Origin: Diplocloster modestus
GTDB taxonomy: Bacteria; Bacillota; Clostridia; Lachnospirales; Lachnospiraceae
Direction of reading: 5' to 3'
Assembly (NCBI RefSeq): GCF_019042245.1
Contig: NZ_JAHQCX010000001.1
Location: 551,559 to 615,558 of the forward strand
Length of the DNA stretch: 64,000 nucleotides
This document shows, piece after piece, positions 63,862 to 64,000 of this stretch. The position numbers were made by a program, and so were the translations under genes. Under the pieces are notes generated by a model, which made no database searches, had not been told where the DNA came from, and saw only the letters and a program-made list of their open reading frames with translations. Position 1 is the first letter of the stretch. Every line of letters starts with the position of its first letter.

Positions 63862-64000
63862 GTTAGTTGATTAAAGGGACTGAAACGGTCTGGAGTGGTC
63901 CGGAGCGGTCCGGCGCAAGGGGTGGCTGTGCGGGGAGGAACCAAAAAGTAACGGGATCCGAATCGCATCAGCCAGGCCTAAGAACGGGTAACTCCGATGG
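63862..64000 (+). other. Start of the next intergenic region
   Basis: G+C-rich, with repeated short GGTCTGGAGTGGTCCGG-like text (63888-63911). No gene or site recognised before the window ends. Confidence 0.4.

Overview
The window looks like a chromosomal segment of an anaerobic, gut-type Firmicute, most likely Lachnospiraceae (Clostridium cluster XIVa). The reasons are an oxygen-independent class III ribonucleotide reductase, a T-box leader on valS, sigma-A promoters with 17-bp spacers, a clostridial Csp-type subtilase, a YesM/YesN-type two-component pair, and the block rho - rpmE - DUF1385 - prmC - prfA. Species cannot be fixed from the sequence alone.

Left end (1-4.7 kb): a large CRISPR array (48 identical 30-nt repeats, 47 spacers, type I-B-like repeat) runs in from outside the window with no cas genes in view. 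Its right end stops at the terminal sequence of a 5'-truncated IS66 element, apparently 5 nt into a repeat.

4.7-17 kb: an aldo/keto reductase, a minus-strand MoxR - DUF58 - transglutaminase operon, endonuclease III, T-box-controlled valS, and a lipoteichoic-acid-synthase-like sulfatase. 17-26 kb is more accessory: an MFS pump, a DUF5131 protein that looks A+T-richer, a Csp-like subtilase, then a roughly 5-kb segment between 54-bp perfect direct repeats. That segment carries a cell-wall surface protein with 423-bp internal repeats and a MerR/GyrI regulator.

26-34 kb: a PfkB sugar kinase, a DUF2752 membrane protein, a DUF4190 protein, a TPR lipoprotein with HflX, and an anaerobic ribonucleotide reductase fused to a thioredoxin-like domain, followed by a MIF-like tautomerase. 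34-38 kb is a sugar operon (isomerase, LacI regulator, xylulokinase-like kinase) whose promoter holds a perfect LacI-type operator. 38-43.6 kb is the rho/rpmE/DUF1385/prmC/prfA block, with an unusually long disordered insertion in Rho.

43.9-52.5 kb: a membrane-anchored protein, an EamA transporter overlapping tail-to-tail with a Ca2+-type P-ATPase, a ParA ATPase with a Lys/Ala-rich partner, a truncated nuclease/transposase-like gene, and an iron alcohol dehydrogenase. 52.7-58.7 kb is a maltodextrin-type ABC importer with malQ and a ROK regulator. 58.8-63.9 kb is a response regulator and sensor kinase divergent from a second solute-binding lipoprotein.

Two families of short dispersed repeats recur directly after the T-run of transcription terminators. 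Together with the 54-bp flanking repeats, the interrupted CRISPR repeat, the reductase-thioredoxin fusion and the ParA-partner pair, they are the least ordinary features here.
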